A stretch of DNA of 64,000 nt. It comes from Allosphingosinicella deserti. GTDB taxonomy: Bacteria; Pseudomonadota; Alphaproteobacteria; Sphingomonadales; Sphingomonadaceae. Numbering within the stretch: position 1 is the stretch's first letter; the number at the start of each line of letters is the position of its first letter. The stretch spans positions 310,001 through 374,000 of the forward strand of contig NZ_PXYI01000005.1 of NCBI RefSeq assembly GCF_003012735.1, written 5' to 3'. The notes below the pieces were generated by a model that saw only the letters and a list, made by a program, of their open reading frames with translations, made no database searches and was not told the DNA's origin. The position numbers and the translations under genes are program-made. This document shows, piece by piece, positions 44,201 through 51,812 of this stretch.

Positions 44201-44259
44201 ATCGCGATCCAGGATGTGGTCAAAAGGGAGCGGCCGCTCCCCATGCAGGAAGTGCTCAC
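41257..44259 (-). CDS. TonB-dependent receptor for pectic oligosaccharides (c)
   Basis: About 1000 residues. A GTG at 44259 is preferred because GGAGAGGAGA lies 6 bases before it; an ATG at 44277 would add six residues. A signal peptide (ending SMAHAQ) precedes an Ala/Pro-rich linker, TonB-box-like IIVTGLRGALQ, the plug (NDIVDVINAQDIADFPDANVAESLQRVPG and ITVRGLGGDFS) and a barrel ending FFVGVRVRY. It heads the operon receptor - PL22 - CE12 - GH28, so its cargo should be acetylated galacturonan or rhamnogalacturonan fragments. An IclR-type operator candidate lies about 146 bases upstream, in the gap shared with the divergent DUF6250-like gene. Confidence 0.93.
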   Translation of the reverse strand: MSTSCMGSGRSLLTTSWIAIACAALPSMAHAQQGAAPTAPETGPPAATTAVEATGQPNAAEAQPAATAGDQEIIVTGLRGALQSALTAKRNSNDIVDVINAQDIADFPDANVAESLQRVPGIAIERDAGEGRNITVRGLGGDFSRVRLNGLEAISATTGSTLGSTINRGRGFDFSLFASELFNSIVVRKSQSAEVDEGSLGATVDLQTARPFDKKGLRAAASLQGAYYEMGKHLQPRIAALISDTFANDTIGVLVSGAYSERTVEEEAYSNTALSDFWESQQGFCPVVPGASVTPINTLVTTAPFTPNCTPAPGAVRGSTPEAYAEVARAGVFVPRLPGYGRFVNRQKRLGLTAAVQWQPSDSTLLTVDGAYSRYDQRKNDYATNPISFNRGNGAAAGSLTAAQATGRPNMKIREAEVDDSGLLRYGVFDDTDFRMTNGYERSETHFYQVSATLRQDIGDKGQLNLLIGQSRSLFKVPEFTLISLDRLDSDGFVYDSREDKKRPLLDFGFDASDPANWNFINGYSDIRVQRQRVDNKFRNGKIDFQWEFNDRLTGKIGYAYKRFTFATESVSRLTSTIINAPLPAGVTVGDLSNAIDDFGRGLNLPAGSTTSFIVPDIDAFEQVYDYNCNCVNALGDFRIGTAAALGNNRFVRETDNSPYAQLDFNFPLGGELILRGNVGARYAHTRQYSTGYISATLPIVEARRTYEDFLPAANLALEIGPDLILRAAAAKALSRPALGNLTPGGAVSTTGNLFTSTVGNPNLTPFRSTNLDAGIEWYFQKGAVLSAAVFQKKLKSFAQQLLTQTTVRESGIPSSAFPAGTDPNTPINITNFQSTEGGTIRGIEINYQQPFTFLPGFLKNFGALINYTHIDSKITYFLTANRTGPVLQDELVNVSPNSVNATLYYEAGGFSARVSGAYRSQYLRQVPLRAGLPDATGSYSTFNLDASISYDITPNIGLNIDMLNLTDQPTDFWDGKTIRDQQVFSKTGRQFFVGVRVRY

Positions 44260-44404
44260 TGTCCGTCTCCTCTCCATGCCGCTTCCGGATCGGAGCTCCG
44301 GATGCCCTTCGATGGTCTTCCGAGGCGGGACTCGGTGCCAATGATGCCAAGTCTACCGAAACAAGCGGAGGATTGTACAAGAATCTTCGCTATGTGGAAC
44401 TTGG

Positions 44405-44419
44405 ATCCATATAGTGGGA
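44405..44419. promoter_or_regulatory. IclR-type operator candidate (ATCCATATAGTGGGA)
   Basis: Three of four central CC/GG pairs and the NATNG spacer match the palindrome upstream of rhmD. It lies between the receptor/PL22 operon and the DUF6250-like gene, 58 bases from the latter. Confidence 0.55.
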
Positions 44420-44476
44420 TGGGTGTTGCATTTGAGCGACGGTGGTGGCAGCGTTTGGCAAGCTGAGGAGGCGAAG

Positions 44477-45193
44477 GTGACGGGCAATGTCGAACTGACG
44501 CGGCGGGCCTTCGTTGCCGGCGCGACCGCGCTGGCGGCGGGATGCGCGACGACTGCGCGCAGCGGCGGCGTGCTTCTCCATGAAGACGACTTTCGCGACG
44601 GCCTGGGCCAGTGGGTCGTCGAGGCCGAGCAGGGCGGCGCGTTCCGCGCCGAAGGCGGCGTGCTCGACATCGACAGTCCGGCTGGCGTCACCTTGTGGTT
44701 CCGCCATGCGATCGAGGGCCCGGTCGCGATCGACTATGACGTCGAGGCGGTCGCAGCCGGCGGCCCGAACGACCAAGTCAGTGACATCAACTGCTTCTGG
44801 ATGGCCACCGACAAACGTGCGCCCGGCGGGGATGTGCTGGCCGTCCGCCGCAGCGGCGCCTTTGCCGACTACGACGAACTCCGAACTTATTATGCCGGCA
44901 TCGGCGGCAACCGCAACACGACCTCGCGCTTCCGCCGCTACATCGGCCGCCGCGACGAGCGGCCGCTGCTGCCGCAGCACGATCTCTCCGCCCCCGCCCA
45001 CTTCATCGAACCCAATCGCCGCTATCGCATCCGCCTGATCGCCGACGGCCGCCGCGTCGAACTGCAGCGCGACGGACGGACCATGTTCCTGCTCGACGAT
45101 CCCGAGCCCTACACGCGGGGGCATTTTGCGCTGAGGACGACCAAGAGCCATTTGCGGGTGCGCGATTTTCGGGTTTCGCGGCTTACGAGGTAA
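44477..45193 (+). CDS. DUF6250-like exported lipoprotein, probable carbohydrate-binding or lyase fold
   Basis: 238 residues from a GTG at 44477, preceded by GAGGAGGCGAAG. The N-terminus has a twin-arginine-like sequence, ELTRRAFVAGATALAAGCATT; LAAGC also fits a lipobox with the Cys at residue 23, so it may be a Tat-exported lipoprotein. The rest looks like a single beta-jelly-roll (DDFRDGLGQWVVE, VTLWFRHAIEGPVAIDYD, CFWMATDKRAPGGD, YTRGHFALRTTKSHLRVRDF), which I associate with the DUF6250 group of concanavalin-like proteins in pectin loci. No function is established to my knowledge. It is divergent from the receptor/PL22 operon and shares an IclR-type operator candidate. Confidence 0.78.
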   Translation: MTGNVELTRRAFVAGATALAAGCATTARSGGVLLHEDDFRDGLGQWVVEAEQGGAFRAEGGVLDIDSPAGVTLWFRHAIEGPVAIDYDVEAVAAGGPNDQVSDINCFWMATDKRAPGGDVLAVRRSGAFADYDELRTYYAGIGGNRNTTSRFRRYIGRRDERPLLPQHDLSAPAHFIEPNRRYRIRLIADGRRVELQRDGRTMFLLDDPEPYTRGHFALRTTKSHLRVRDFRVSRLTR

Positions 45194-45219
45194 CCCGTCT
45201 CCAACAACGCTCCCCAAAA

Positions 45220-45249
45220 CCGTTCGGGCTGAGACTGTCGAAGCTCTCC
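45220..45249. repeat. REP-like element, copy 1 at GIY-YIG gene
   Basis: CCGTTCGGGCTGAGACTGTCGAAG-like sequence, the same family as at 27,314, lying 58 bases upstream of the GIY-YIG gene. Confidence 0.75.
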
Positions 45250-45306
45250 CCTTCTCCTTGTCCGCAACCGCTTGAACTATCGCACCGGATAAGGCCCTCT
45301 CGTCCG

Positions 45307-45627
45307 ATGTCGTTCTGGGCCTACATGCTCCATTGCGCCGATCGCACCTTCTACGTCGGGCACACCGACAATCTCGACACGCGCATCGCGCAGCATGTCA
45401 CGGGCGCGCTCGGCGGCTACACGTCGACACGTTTGCCGGTGATTTTGGTCTGGTCGGCCGAATTTCCGAGCCGCTACGAAGCGCTTGCCGCCGAGCGCCA
45501 GATCAAGGGCTGGAGCCGGGCGAAGAAGCTCGCCCTGATCAGGGGGGCTTGGGCCCTCATCTCCGCACTTGCACGCAACAAGAAAGAGGAGGGAAGGGCT
45601 TCGACAGGCTCAGCCCGAACGGAGTGA
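45307..45627 (+). CDS. GIY-YIG nuclease family protein
   Basis: 106 residues, single GIY-YIG-like domain: the first strand carries AYMLHCADRTFYVGHTDNL (5-23), where YML and YVG take the GIY and YIG places. The conserved Arg (DTRIAQH, residue 26) and Glu (SRYEALAAERQIKGWS) follow. Small UPF0213-like proteins of this kind are common and their role is unknown. The last ten codons (RASTGSARTE) and the stop lie inside a REP-like element, and a second copy sits 58 bases upstream, so the gene is bracketed by the repeats. It may be a genomic passenger or a partner of the repeat family (inference), with no link to the pectin genes. Confidence 0.85.
   Translation: MSFWAYMLHCADRTFYVGHTDNLDTRIAQHVTGALGGYTSTRLPVILVWSAEFPSRYEALAAERQIKGWSRAKKLALIRGAWALISALARNKKEEGRASTGSARTE
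45591..45622. repeat. REP-like element, copy 2, overlapping end of GIY-YIG gene
   Basis: GGGAAGGGCTTCGACAGGCT plus CAGCCCGAACGG, inverted relative to copies 1 and 3. It encodes the C-terminal residues of the GIY-YIG protein. Confidence 0.8.
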
Positions 45628-45671
45628 GAGGGACTCCTATGTGCGTTCGTCACCATAGCCGAAGCCCACCA

Positions 45672-45707
45672 CCCGTTCGGGCTGAGCCTATCGAAGCCCT
45701 CCTTTCC
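45672..45707. repeat. REP-like element, copy 3
   Basis: CCCGTTCGGGCTGAGCCTAT followed by CGAAGCCCTCC; with copy 2 it forms a long inverted repeat downstream of the GIY-YIG gene. Confidence 0.8.
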
Positions 45708-45721
45708 TTCCCCCCGAGGCG

Positions 45722-45754
45722 AAAAAAAAGGCCCGGTGCATGACACACCGGGCC
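45722..45754 (-). terminator. Rho-independent terminator of TonB receptor (d)
   Basis: On the minus strand, GGCCCGGTG / CACCGGGCC with a TGTCATG loop is followed by eight T, 46 bases after the receptor stop. Confidence 0.92.
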
Positions 45755-45799
45755 GAGGTTCGCGGGAGGTCGGGGAGACCGGCCTTCCGGGGAGGCTCG

Positions 45800-48700
45800 T
45801 CAGAACTTGAACGAGGCGCCGGCGTAGAAGCGGCGGCCCGAATATTCATAATTGGTCATGCGGATGTCGCCGGAGGTCTGCCGCTCTGTTTCCTTGGTGA
45901 GGTTCTTGCCCTCGACGAAGAAGGACGCGCCGTAGAAGCCGGGGAAGCGCAGGGTCAGCTTGGCATCGAGATAGCCGGTGCCGTCGTTGAACACGGCATT
46001 GCCCGAGCGCTCGGACGAGGCACGCAGATAATCCGAGCGGCCGTTATAAGCGACGCGGACGTTCAGCCAGTCCTTGTCGTAATACGCGACCAGATTGTAG
46101 CTGTGCTTGGACAGGAATGGATAAGGCAGCTCCTCGCCGGTCAGCTGGTTGAGCAGCCCGACATCCTTGGCGTCCGAATAGGTGTAGTTCGCCTGGATGC
46201 CGAAGCCATCGAACGGCGTCGGCAGAAAGGTGAATGCAGTCTGGGCAGTGAGCTCGAGACCCTTGATCTTCGCGCCCCGGCCATTTTCGGGGCGGCGCAG
46301 ATCGAACAGCTCGCCGGTGCCGAACAGGTCGATGTCGAACGTCGAGACGTTCTCGATGACGAAGGTTTGGATGTTCTTGTAGAAGGCCGCGGCGCTGATC
46401 AGGGTGTCGCGATTAGGATACCAGGACAGGCTGAGATCGAACTGGTTGGCGCGATACGGCTCGAGATCCGGATTGCCCGCCGTGCAATTGTTCTGGGTCT
46501 CGGCAACCACATCGCCGATGTTGCAAGTGATGTTCGGGGCGAGATTGCCGAGCCTCGGCCGCGCCAGCACCTTGGACGCGCCGGCGAACAGGATCAGCTC
46601 GTTCGGAATGAGCCCGATCGAAAAATTGGCGCTCGGCAGCCAGTCCTCGTAGCTGTTGCTGATCGTGATGAAGTCGGCGCTGACGGCGGTCGACTGCCCC
46701 GGCAGGATGGTGCGCACGAAGCCGGTGGACGTGTCCTCGGTGCGGACATAGCGGACTCCGAGATTGCCGTTCACCGGCATGCCGGCCACTTCGAAGTCGA
46801 AATTGCCCTTCAGGTAGGCGGCGTAGATCTTCTCGTCGACATCCTGGGTGGGGATCTGCGGAACGCCGTTCACTTCGCGCAGGCGATCGTGGTTGGCATA
46901 GGTCTGATCGAAATAGCTGCCGATGTCGGTGAAGTTCGGGCGCAGCCAGGTGTCGGGCAACCCGGTCCGATCGCCGGCCGGAAAGAAGGTATAAGGCAGG
47001 AAGTCGGTCGAGCCCTGCAGGAAACGCGCAAGGGTGGCCGGGGAAATCTGCTGGGTGCCGACCTGGCTGCCGTTCGCCGTCGGTACCAGCCGGGTGTCGG
47101 TGGTGCCGAGCTGCGCGCGGGCGGTGATGTAGGGGGTGGGCACGATCACGCCCTGGGCGTTGGGGACCTCACTGCCCGTCGAGTTGATACCGCCGCCGTA
47201 GCGCAGGATGCTCGACGTACGATATTGCGCGCCGATCTCGATCAGCTTCAGAAACGAGGAGTCGACATCGAAGTCGCCGTCGATCTTGAACTGATTCTCC
47301 TTGGTATCGATCTCGTCCGGCCGATACTGATATTCCGCGACGATCGGCCGAACCGCGCCGGTCACCCCCGTCGGGGTCAGGTAGGTTGCGATGTCCGAGG
47401 GATCGGCATTGGCCGGAAATCCGAAGCGTGGATTGCCGCTCTCGGGATCGAGCTCGACGCGGATGCTCGGGATGGTGCCGTTGAGCACGATCGAATTGGT
47501 GTCGTTCCACGTCTTGCCCTTCGACAGCACGCCGAACCCGGAGAGGCGGAAGCCCTCCCCATCATAATTGAAGCCGACTTGTTTGTAGTCGGTCGTGATC
47601 TTCTGGATGAAATCGCGGAACTGGACGCTGAAGATCGAACCTGCGCCGCTGCCGGTGCCGGCCGCATTGAAGCTGCCGGTCGGCGCGGTGGTGAAGCCGA
47701 TCAGATTGCCGGCATCGTCGATCGTGCACGTGGCGCAATTGTTGGCGCTATCGATTCGGCCGAACGCCTGAACGTCGACCGCGAAATTGTTGTCGATCGT
47801 GCGCACCTTGCGGCTGTTGCGCTGATATTCGGCATAGACGTCGAGCCGGTCGGTGACTTGGTACTGGATCGTCGCGACGCCGGAAATGCGCTCGTCATTG
47901 CGCTCCCAGCTGCTGTAGCGCGGGATGCCCGGAACGAATTCCGCGAACTGGACGAGGCAATCGGCGCGGGTCGCGCCGGCCCCGGCACTGACCGGGACGG
48001 CATTGCAGCCCTGCGGCGTCGTGATATTGGCAAAGTTGGCGTTCTCGGTGATCTTCTTGTTGTCGTTGTTGAGATCGGTCTGCGTGGCATCGGCCGAGAA
48101 GCGGCGCCATTCGGTGTTGCGCTGGAAGTCCGACCGTGTGTCGACCTTGTCGTAGGTTAGGTTGACCAGGAAGCCGAGGCGGCCGTCCAGAAGCTTCGTG
48201 CCCGCCGTGATGTTGCCGCGCGGGCGCCACTTGTCGAGCGTCTCCAGGTTCTGCATCGAGGCGGTGATCGCGAGCAGCGGGTCGCGAAGCTCGAGCGGAC
48301 GCCGGGTCTGGATGCTGACGGTGCCGCCGACGCCGCCCTCGGTCATGTCGGCGGTGAAACCCTTGAACACGTCGATCGACTTGACGAGCTCTGAGGCCAG
48401 CTCCCGGAAATCGCCGCCGCGGCCGCCGGCCGAGCCGAGCACCGAGGCACCGTTGATCTCGACGCGGTTGAGATCCGGCTCCACGCCGCGGATGCTGACC
48501 TGCGAGCCTTCGCCTTCGACGCGGCTGAGCTGAACGCCAGTCACCCGCTGCAGCGCTTCGCCGATATTCTTGTCGGGGAAGGAGGCGATGTCCTCCGCGA
48601 CGATCGAGTCGACCTGGGTGCCGGCATTCTTCTTGCGGGCGATCGCGCCCTGAAGGCTGGCGCGGGTGCCGGTGACGACGATGCTCTCGTCGGCAGCGGC

Positions 48701-49006
48701 GCCGGCGGTCGGACCGGCCTGCGCTTCGGTGACGTTCGTCGCCTCGTTCGCGGGATCGGCGATCTGCTCGTTGGCTTCGTCGGGCCGGGGTTGTGACGAC
48801 GTGGTGGAGCCCTGCTCCACCGGCGCGGTGTTGGGCTGCTGGACGATCTCCGGCTGGCCGGGCTGGGGTCGCGGAGTGGGGGCGGGCTGCGCGGTGCCGG
48901 CGCCCTGCGCGAAGGCGGGTGCGGCAAGGGTCATTGCGGCGACGCCGATGGCGACGCGGCTGGTGGTCAGAAGCGCACGTCCACGTCCGGTCCGGAATTC
49001 AGTCAC
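45800..49006 (-). CDS. TonB-dependent receptor for rhamnogalacturonan fragments (d)
   Basis: 1068 residues, the longest receptor here, from a GTG at 49006 with AGGAGAGG upstream. A signal peptide (ending APAFAQ) is followed by a ~65-residue Pro/Gln/Ala-rich spacer, TonB-box-like IVVTGTRASLQ, the plug (QVDSIVAEDIASFPDKNIGEALQRVTG, QVSIRGVEPDLNRVEINGA) and a barrel ending FYAGASFKF. It is a single-gene unit closed by a strong terminator. It is divergent from the PL11 rhamnogalacturonan lyase gene, and the 274-base gap between them holds one IclR-type and one GntR-type operator candidate. Its cargo is therefore likely rhamnogalacturonan oligosaccharides released by PL11 (inference). Confidence 0.93.
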   Translation of the reverse strand: MTEFRTGRGRALLTTSRVAIGVAAMTLAAPAFAQGAGTAQPAPTPRPQPGQPEIVQQPNTAPVEQGSTTSSQPRPDEANEQIADPANEATNVTEAQAGPTAGAAADESIVVTGTRASLQGAIARKKNAGTQVDSIVAEDIASFPDKNIGEALQRVTGVQLSRVEGEGSQVSIRGVEPDLNRVEINGASVLGSAGGRGGDFRELASELVKSIDVFKGFTADMTEGGVGGTVSIQTRRPLELRDPLLAITASMQNLETLDKWRPRGNITAGTKLLDGRLGFLVNLTYDKVDTRSDFQRNTEWRRFSADATQTDLNNDNKKITENANFANITTPQGCNAVPVSAGAGATRADCLVQFAEFVPGIPRYSSWERNDERISGVATIQYQVTDRLDVYAEYQRNSRKVRTIDNNFAVDVQAFGRIDSANNCATCTIDDAGNLIGFTTAPTGSFNAAGTGSGAGSIFSVQFRDFIQKITTDYKQVGFNYDGEGFRLSGFGVLSKGKTWNDTNSIVLNGTIPSIRVELDPESGNPRFGFPANADPSDIATYLTPTGVTGAVRPIVAEYQYRPDEIDTKENQFKIDGDFDVDSSFLKLIEIGAQYRTSSILRYGGGINSTGSEVPNAQGVIVPTPYITARAQLGTTDTRLVPTANGSQVGTQQISPATLARFLQGSTDFLPYTFFPAGDRTGLPDTWLRPNFTDIGSYFDQTYANHDRLREVNGVPQIPTQDVDEKIYAAYLKGNFDFEVAGMPVNGNLGVRYVRTEDTSTGFVRTILPGQSTAVSADFITISNSYEDWLPSANFSIGLIPNELILFAGASKVLARPRLGNLAPNITCNIGDVVAETQNNCTAGNPDLEPYRANQFDLSLSWYPNRDTLISAAAFYKNIQTFVIENVSTFDIDLFGTGELFDLRRPENGRGAKIKGLELTAQTAFTFLPTPFDGFGIQANYTYSDAKDVGLLNQLTGEELPYPFLSKHSYNLVAYYDKDWLNVRVAYNGRSDYLRASSERSGNAVFNDGTGYLDAKLTLRFPGFYGASFFVEGKNLTKETERQTSGDIRMTNYEYSGRRFYAGASFKF

Positions 49007-49143
49007 TTTCAGCCTCTCCTAGATGTCCCCGGCCGAGCGGCCCTGCAAAGGATCTTTGGGGTCTTATCGGCGGTGAAGCCGGTGCCACTTGTCAGACCAT
49101 TACCGCGATTCGGAGCGGCAGCAAAGAAAAATGTGGGACACAT

Positions 49144-49158
49144 GTCCACCATGTGGGA
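49144..49158. promoter_or_regulatory. IclR-type operator candidate (GTCCACCATGTGGGA)
   Basis: One arm is perfect (TGGGA), the other GTCCA. A further TGTGGGA half-site lies 20 bases upstream (49132-49138). Located between receptor (d) and PL11. Confidence 0.55.
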
Positions 49159-49182
49159 TTAGAGATTGCAATCCCGGGTCAA

Positions 49183-49193
49183 TTGTATGACCA
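49183..49193. promoter_or_regulatory. GntR/FadR-type operator candidate (TTGTATGACCA)
   Basis: Ten of eleven bases match TTGTATGACAA. It is 25 bases downstream of the IclR-type site and 88 bases before the PL11 start, the only copy outside the 13-27 kb locus. Confidence 0.5.
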
Positions 49194-49280
49194 TTCGCCT
49201 TGCAGAAACGCCATTTCTCGACCGAGTCAACGGCCCAAAAAGGCCCGGGGGATGGCGGGAAAGGCTGAGGAGAGAAGGGC

Positions 49281-51248
49281 ATGAGGATGCTGGGAAAGAT
49301 CGGAAGCAAGGCAGTGCTCTGGGTCGGCGGGTGCGGTGTCGCGCTCGCGGCAGCCGGCGCGGGCATGGCCGCGACGAAAGCGCCGGTGCTTGCGTCCGGC
49401 CGCGAGGCGGAAGCGCTCGATCGCGGGCTGGTGGTGGTTCCGGCCGCTGGCGGAACCGGCAATCTGGTCAGCTGGCGCCTGCTCGAAAGCGATCCTCGCG
49501 GCACCGCCTTCGCCGTCTATCGCGACGGTCGCCGGATCACGTCTGCGCCGCTCACCGGCGCCACCGATCTCGTCGACACGGCCGGCACGGCGTCCGCACG
49601 GTACACGGTCCATGCAGTGGTCGGCGGCCGGGAGCGAGCACCGAGCGCCGCCGCGCCGGTGCAGCCCCGGGGCTATCTCACCATTCCGCTCGACCGGCCG
49701 GGCCCTCGCACCGCGCCCGACGGCACGACCTTCACCTACGATGCCAACGACACCAGCGTCGGCGATCTCGACGGCGACGGCCGCTACGAGATCATCGTCA
49801 AATGGTATCCCTGGATCGCCAAGGACAATGCCTTTGCGGGCTATACCGGCGAGACCCTGTTCGACGCTTACACGCTCGACGGCAAAAGACTGTGGCGCAT
49901 CGACATGGGCCCAAACATCCGCTCCGGCGCCCATTACACCCAGTTCATGGTCTTCGACTTCGACGGCGACGGCCGCGCAGAGCTGGTCGCCAAGACGGCC
50001 GACGGAACGGTCGACGGCACCGGCAAGGCAATCGGCGATGCCAGGGCCGATTGGCGAGAGACCGGCGGCGATGTCGCGAGCAGCGATCGCACCGGCTCGA
50101 CCGAGCTTTCCGACGGCCGCCGCGTCGCCCAGCTCACCGGCCGGATCCTCAAGGGTCCGGAATATCTCACCGTGTTCGACGGCCGCACCGGCCGCGCACT
50201 CGCGACCGCGCCTTATGCGCCGCCGCGCCACCCCGACACGCCAAACCCGAGCGGCGACCAGCTCAAGGCCTTGTGGGGCGACAGCTACGGCAACCGTTCG
50301 GAGCGCTATCTTGCGGGCGTCGCCTATCTCGACGGCAAGCGGCCGAGCATCGTCATGGCCCGCGGCTATTATGCGCGGTCGACCATCGCCGCCTGGGATT
50401 ATCGCGGCGGCAAGCTCACCCGGCGCTGGTTGTTCGACACGGCCGCACCGGGCAACGACGCCTTTGCGGGCCAAGGCAATCACCAGCTGAGTGTCGCCGA
50501 CGTCGACGGCGATGGCCGCGACGAGATCGTCTACGGATCGATGACGGTGGACGATAATGGCAAGGGTCTGTGGAGCTCGGGCCTGCGCCATGGCGATGCC
50601 ATGCACCTCTCCGATCTCGATCCTGGCCGGCCTGGGCTCGAGAAATGGGGCGTGCACGAGGAGGTGTCGCGCAATGGCGGCATCGGCGCGGCGATGCTCG
50701 ATGCCCGCACCGGCCAGGTTCTGTGGTCGGTCAAGGCGGAGAAGGACACCGGCCGCGGCCTCGCTGCGGACATCGATCCGCGTCATCCCGGGGCCGAAGC
50801 CTGGGCGATCAACAGCCCCGATCTGTACGACAGCAAAGGCAAGGTCATCGGCCGCCATCCGCGCCAGATCAATTTCGCGATTTGGTGGGACGGCGATCTG
50901 TCGCGGGAGCTTCTCGACGGCGCCAATATTTTCAAATGGGATTTCGAGAAGGGCGAGAGCATGTCCCTGCTCGCGCCGGCGGGGGTCGCGTCCAACAACG
51001 GCACCAAGGCCAATCCAGCGCTCAGCGCCGACATTCTCGGGGATTGGCGGGAGGAACTCGTCGTCCGCAGCGAGGACAGCCGCGAATTGCGGATCTATCT
51101 GACGCCCCATTACAGCGACGTCGGCCTGCCGACCCTGATGCAGGACCCGGTCTACCGCCTGGCCGTCGCTTGGCAGAACACCGCCTACAACCAGCCCCCG
51201 CACACCAGCTACTTCCTCGGCACCGGCATGGCACCGCGCGGCAGATAG
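49281..51248 (+). CDS. PL11 rhamnogalacturonan lyase, exported
   Basis: 655 residues, the usual PL11 size (YesW/YesX type). A signal peptide ends near residue 30 (AGAGMAATKA). After an N-terminal beta domain (RGLVVVP..GGTGNLVSWRLL) comes an eight-bladed propeller with calcium-binding repeats DLDGDGRYEIIVKWYP, DFDGDGRAELVAKTADG and DVDGDGRDEIVYGSM; GNHQLSVAD, HGDAMHLSDLDP and IWWDGDLSRELLD are family landmarks. It cleaves the rhamnose-alpha-1,4-galacturonate bond of the rhamnogalacturonan-I backbone by beta-elimination, leaving unsaturated galacturonate ends for GH105. GAGGAGAGAAGG precedes the ATG. Divergent from receptor (d), with both operator types in the shared promoter region. Confidence 0.96.
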   Translation: MRMLGKIGSKAVLWVGGCGVALAAAGAGMAATKAPVLASGREAEALDRGLVVVPAAGGTGNLVSWRLLESDPRGTAFAVYRDGRRITSAPLTGATDLVDTAGTASARYTVHAVVGGRERAPSAAAPVQPRGYLTIPLDRPGPRTAPDGTTFTYDANDTSVGDLDGDGRYEIIVKWYPWIAKDNAFAGYTGETLFDAYTLDGKRLWRIDMGPNIRSGAHYTQFMVFDFDGDGRAELVAKTADGTVDGTGKAIGDARADWRETGGDVASSDRTGSTELSDGRRVAQLTGRILKGPEYLTVFDGRTGRALATAPYAPPRHPDTPNPSGDQLKALWGDSYGNRSERYLAGVAYLDGKRPSIVMARGYYARSTIAAWDYRGGKLTRRWLFDTAAPGNDAFAGQGNHQLSVADVDGDGRDEIVYGSMTVDDNGKGLWSSGLRHGDAMHLSDLDPGRPGLEKWGVHEEVSRNGGIGAAMLDARTGQVLWSVKAEKDTGRGLAADIDPRHPGAEAWAINSPDLYDSKGKVIGRHPRQINFAIWWDGDLSRELLDGANIFKWDFEKGESMSLLAPAGVASNNGTKANPALSADILGDWREELVVRSEDSRELRIYLTPHYSDVGLPTLMQDPVYRLAVAWQNTAYNQPPHTSYFLGTGMAPRGR

Positions 51249-51300
51249 GGCGGGCATGTTCGTGGGGCCGTTCGGCTGAGATCGCGTTGAGAAAGGCTGG

Positions 51301-51693
51301 TCAGCCCTCGGCCTTCTCCGCGCTCGACCCGCGGAGCGCCTTTCTAGCCGGCGGCGCCTCGCTGCGGACGACGCTCTTCACCGGGCATCTCTGACCCTGA
51401 TAGGCGATAGCGGAATAGCGATCGAAGCGGCCCGTGCCGCGGGTCAGGAAGCCCAGGGAATAAGCATAAGGCAGGCCGACGCAGGGGCGCATCAACTCGA
51501 CCCGGTACCAGTCGCGACGGCGGTCGATCACCCAGAGGGTGCGATCGTCGTCGGCATGCCAGCTGCGGATCCCGCTCTCGGGAAAGGGGATCGACGCTTC
51601 CTCGCCGATCACCGGCTGCTTGGAAGGCGCCGCAGATGCGGGTGCGGCGAAGGCAGCGCCGAGTGCTGCCAGCAGGGTCAGCGTCTTCGTCAT
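51301..51693 (-). CDS. DUF6491-like small exported protein
   Basis: 130 residues with a signal peptide (TLTLLAALGAAFAAPASA). The mature part has GIRSWHADDDRTLWVIDRR, WYRVELMRPCVGLPYAYSLGF and the second Cys in GQRCPVKSV. This is the pattern I associate with the DUF6491 family of sphingomonads, with two conserved Cys that may form a disulfide. No function is known. It lies convergent with PL11 and divergent from the PL26-like gene and seems a bystander. Confidence 0.75.
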   Translation of the reverse strand: MTKTLTLLAALGAAFAAPASAAPSKQPVIGEEASIPFPESGIRSWHADDDRTLWVIDRRRDWYRVELMRPCVGLPYAYSLGFLTRGTGRFDRYSAIAYQGQRCPVKSVVRSEAPPARKALRGSSAEKAEG

Positions 51694-51740
51694 CCCGCCG
51701 ACATAGCTGTTCTGCGGCCAGTGGAGTAGCCTCCATGCCG

Positions 51741-51755
51741 TCGCATATTGTGGGA
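51741..51755. promoter_or_regulatory. IclR-type operator candidate (TCGCATATTGTGGGA)
   Basis: One mismatch from TCCCA-N5-TGGGA, with the same TATTG spacer as the site at the IclR gene itself. It lies 57 bases upstream of the PL26-like gene start. Confidence 0.6.
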
Positions 51756-51812
51756 TGCTGTCTCACATGTCATTACTCCCTGGAGAAGCGATACAAGAGA
51801 GGGTGCGGGCGA

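Noticed and set aside
45307-45627. GIY-YIG gene as a homing endonuclease or mobile intron
   Set aside because: It is a short single-domain protein without a DNA-recognition tail and does not interrupt another gene.
45722-45754. The strong hairpin as part of the REP-like repeats
   Set aside because: Its sequence is unrelated to the repeat and it ends in eight T on the minus strand, so it is a terminator for the receptor gene.
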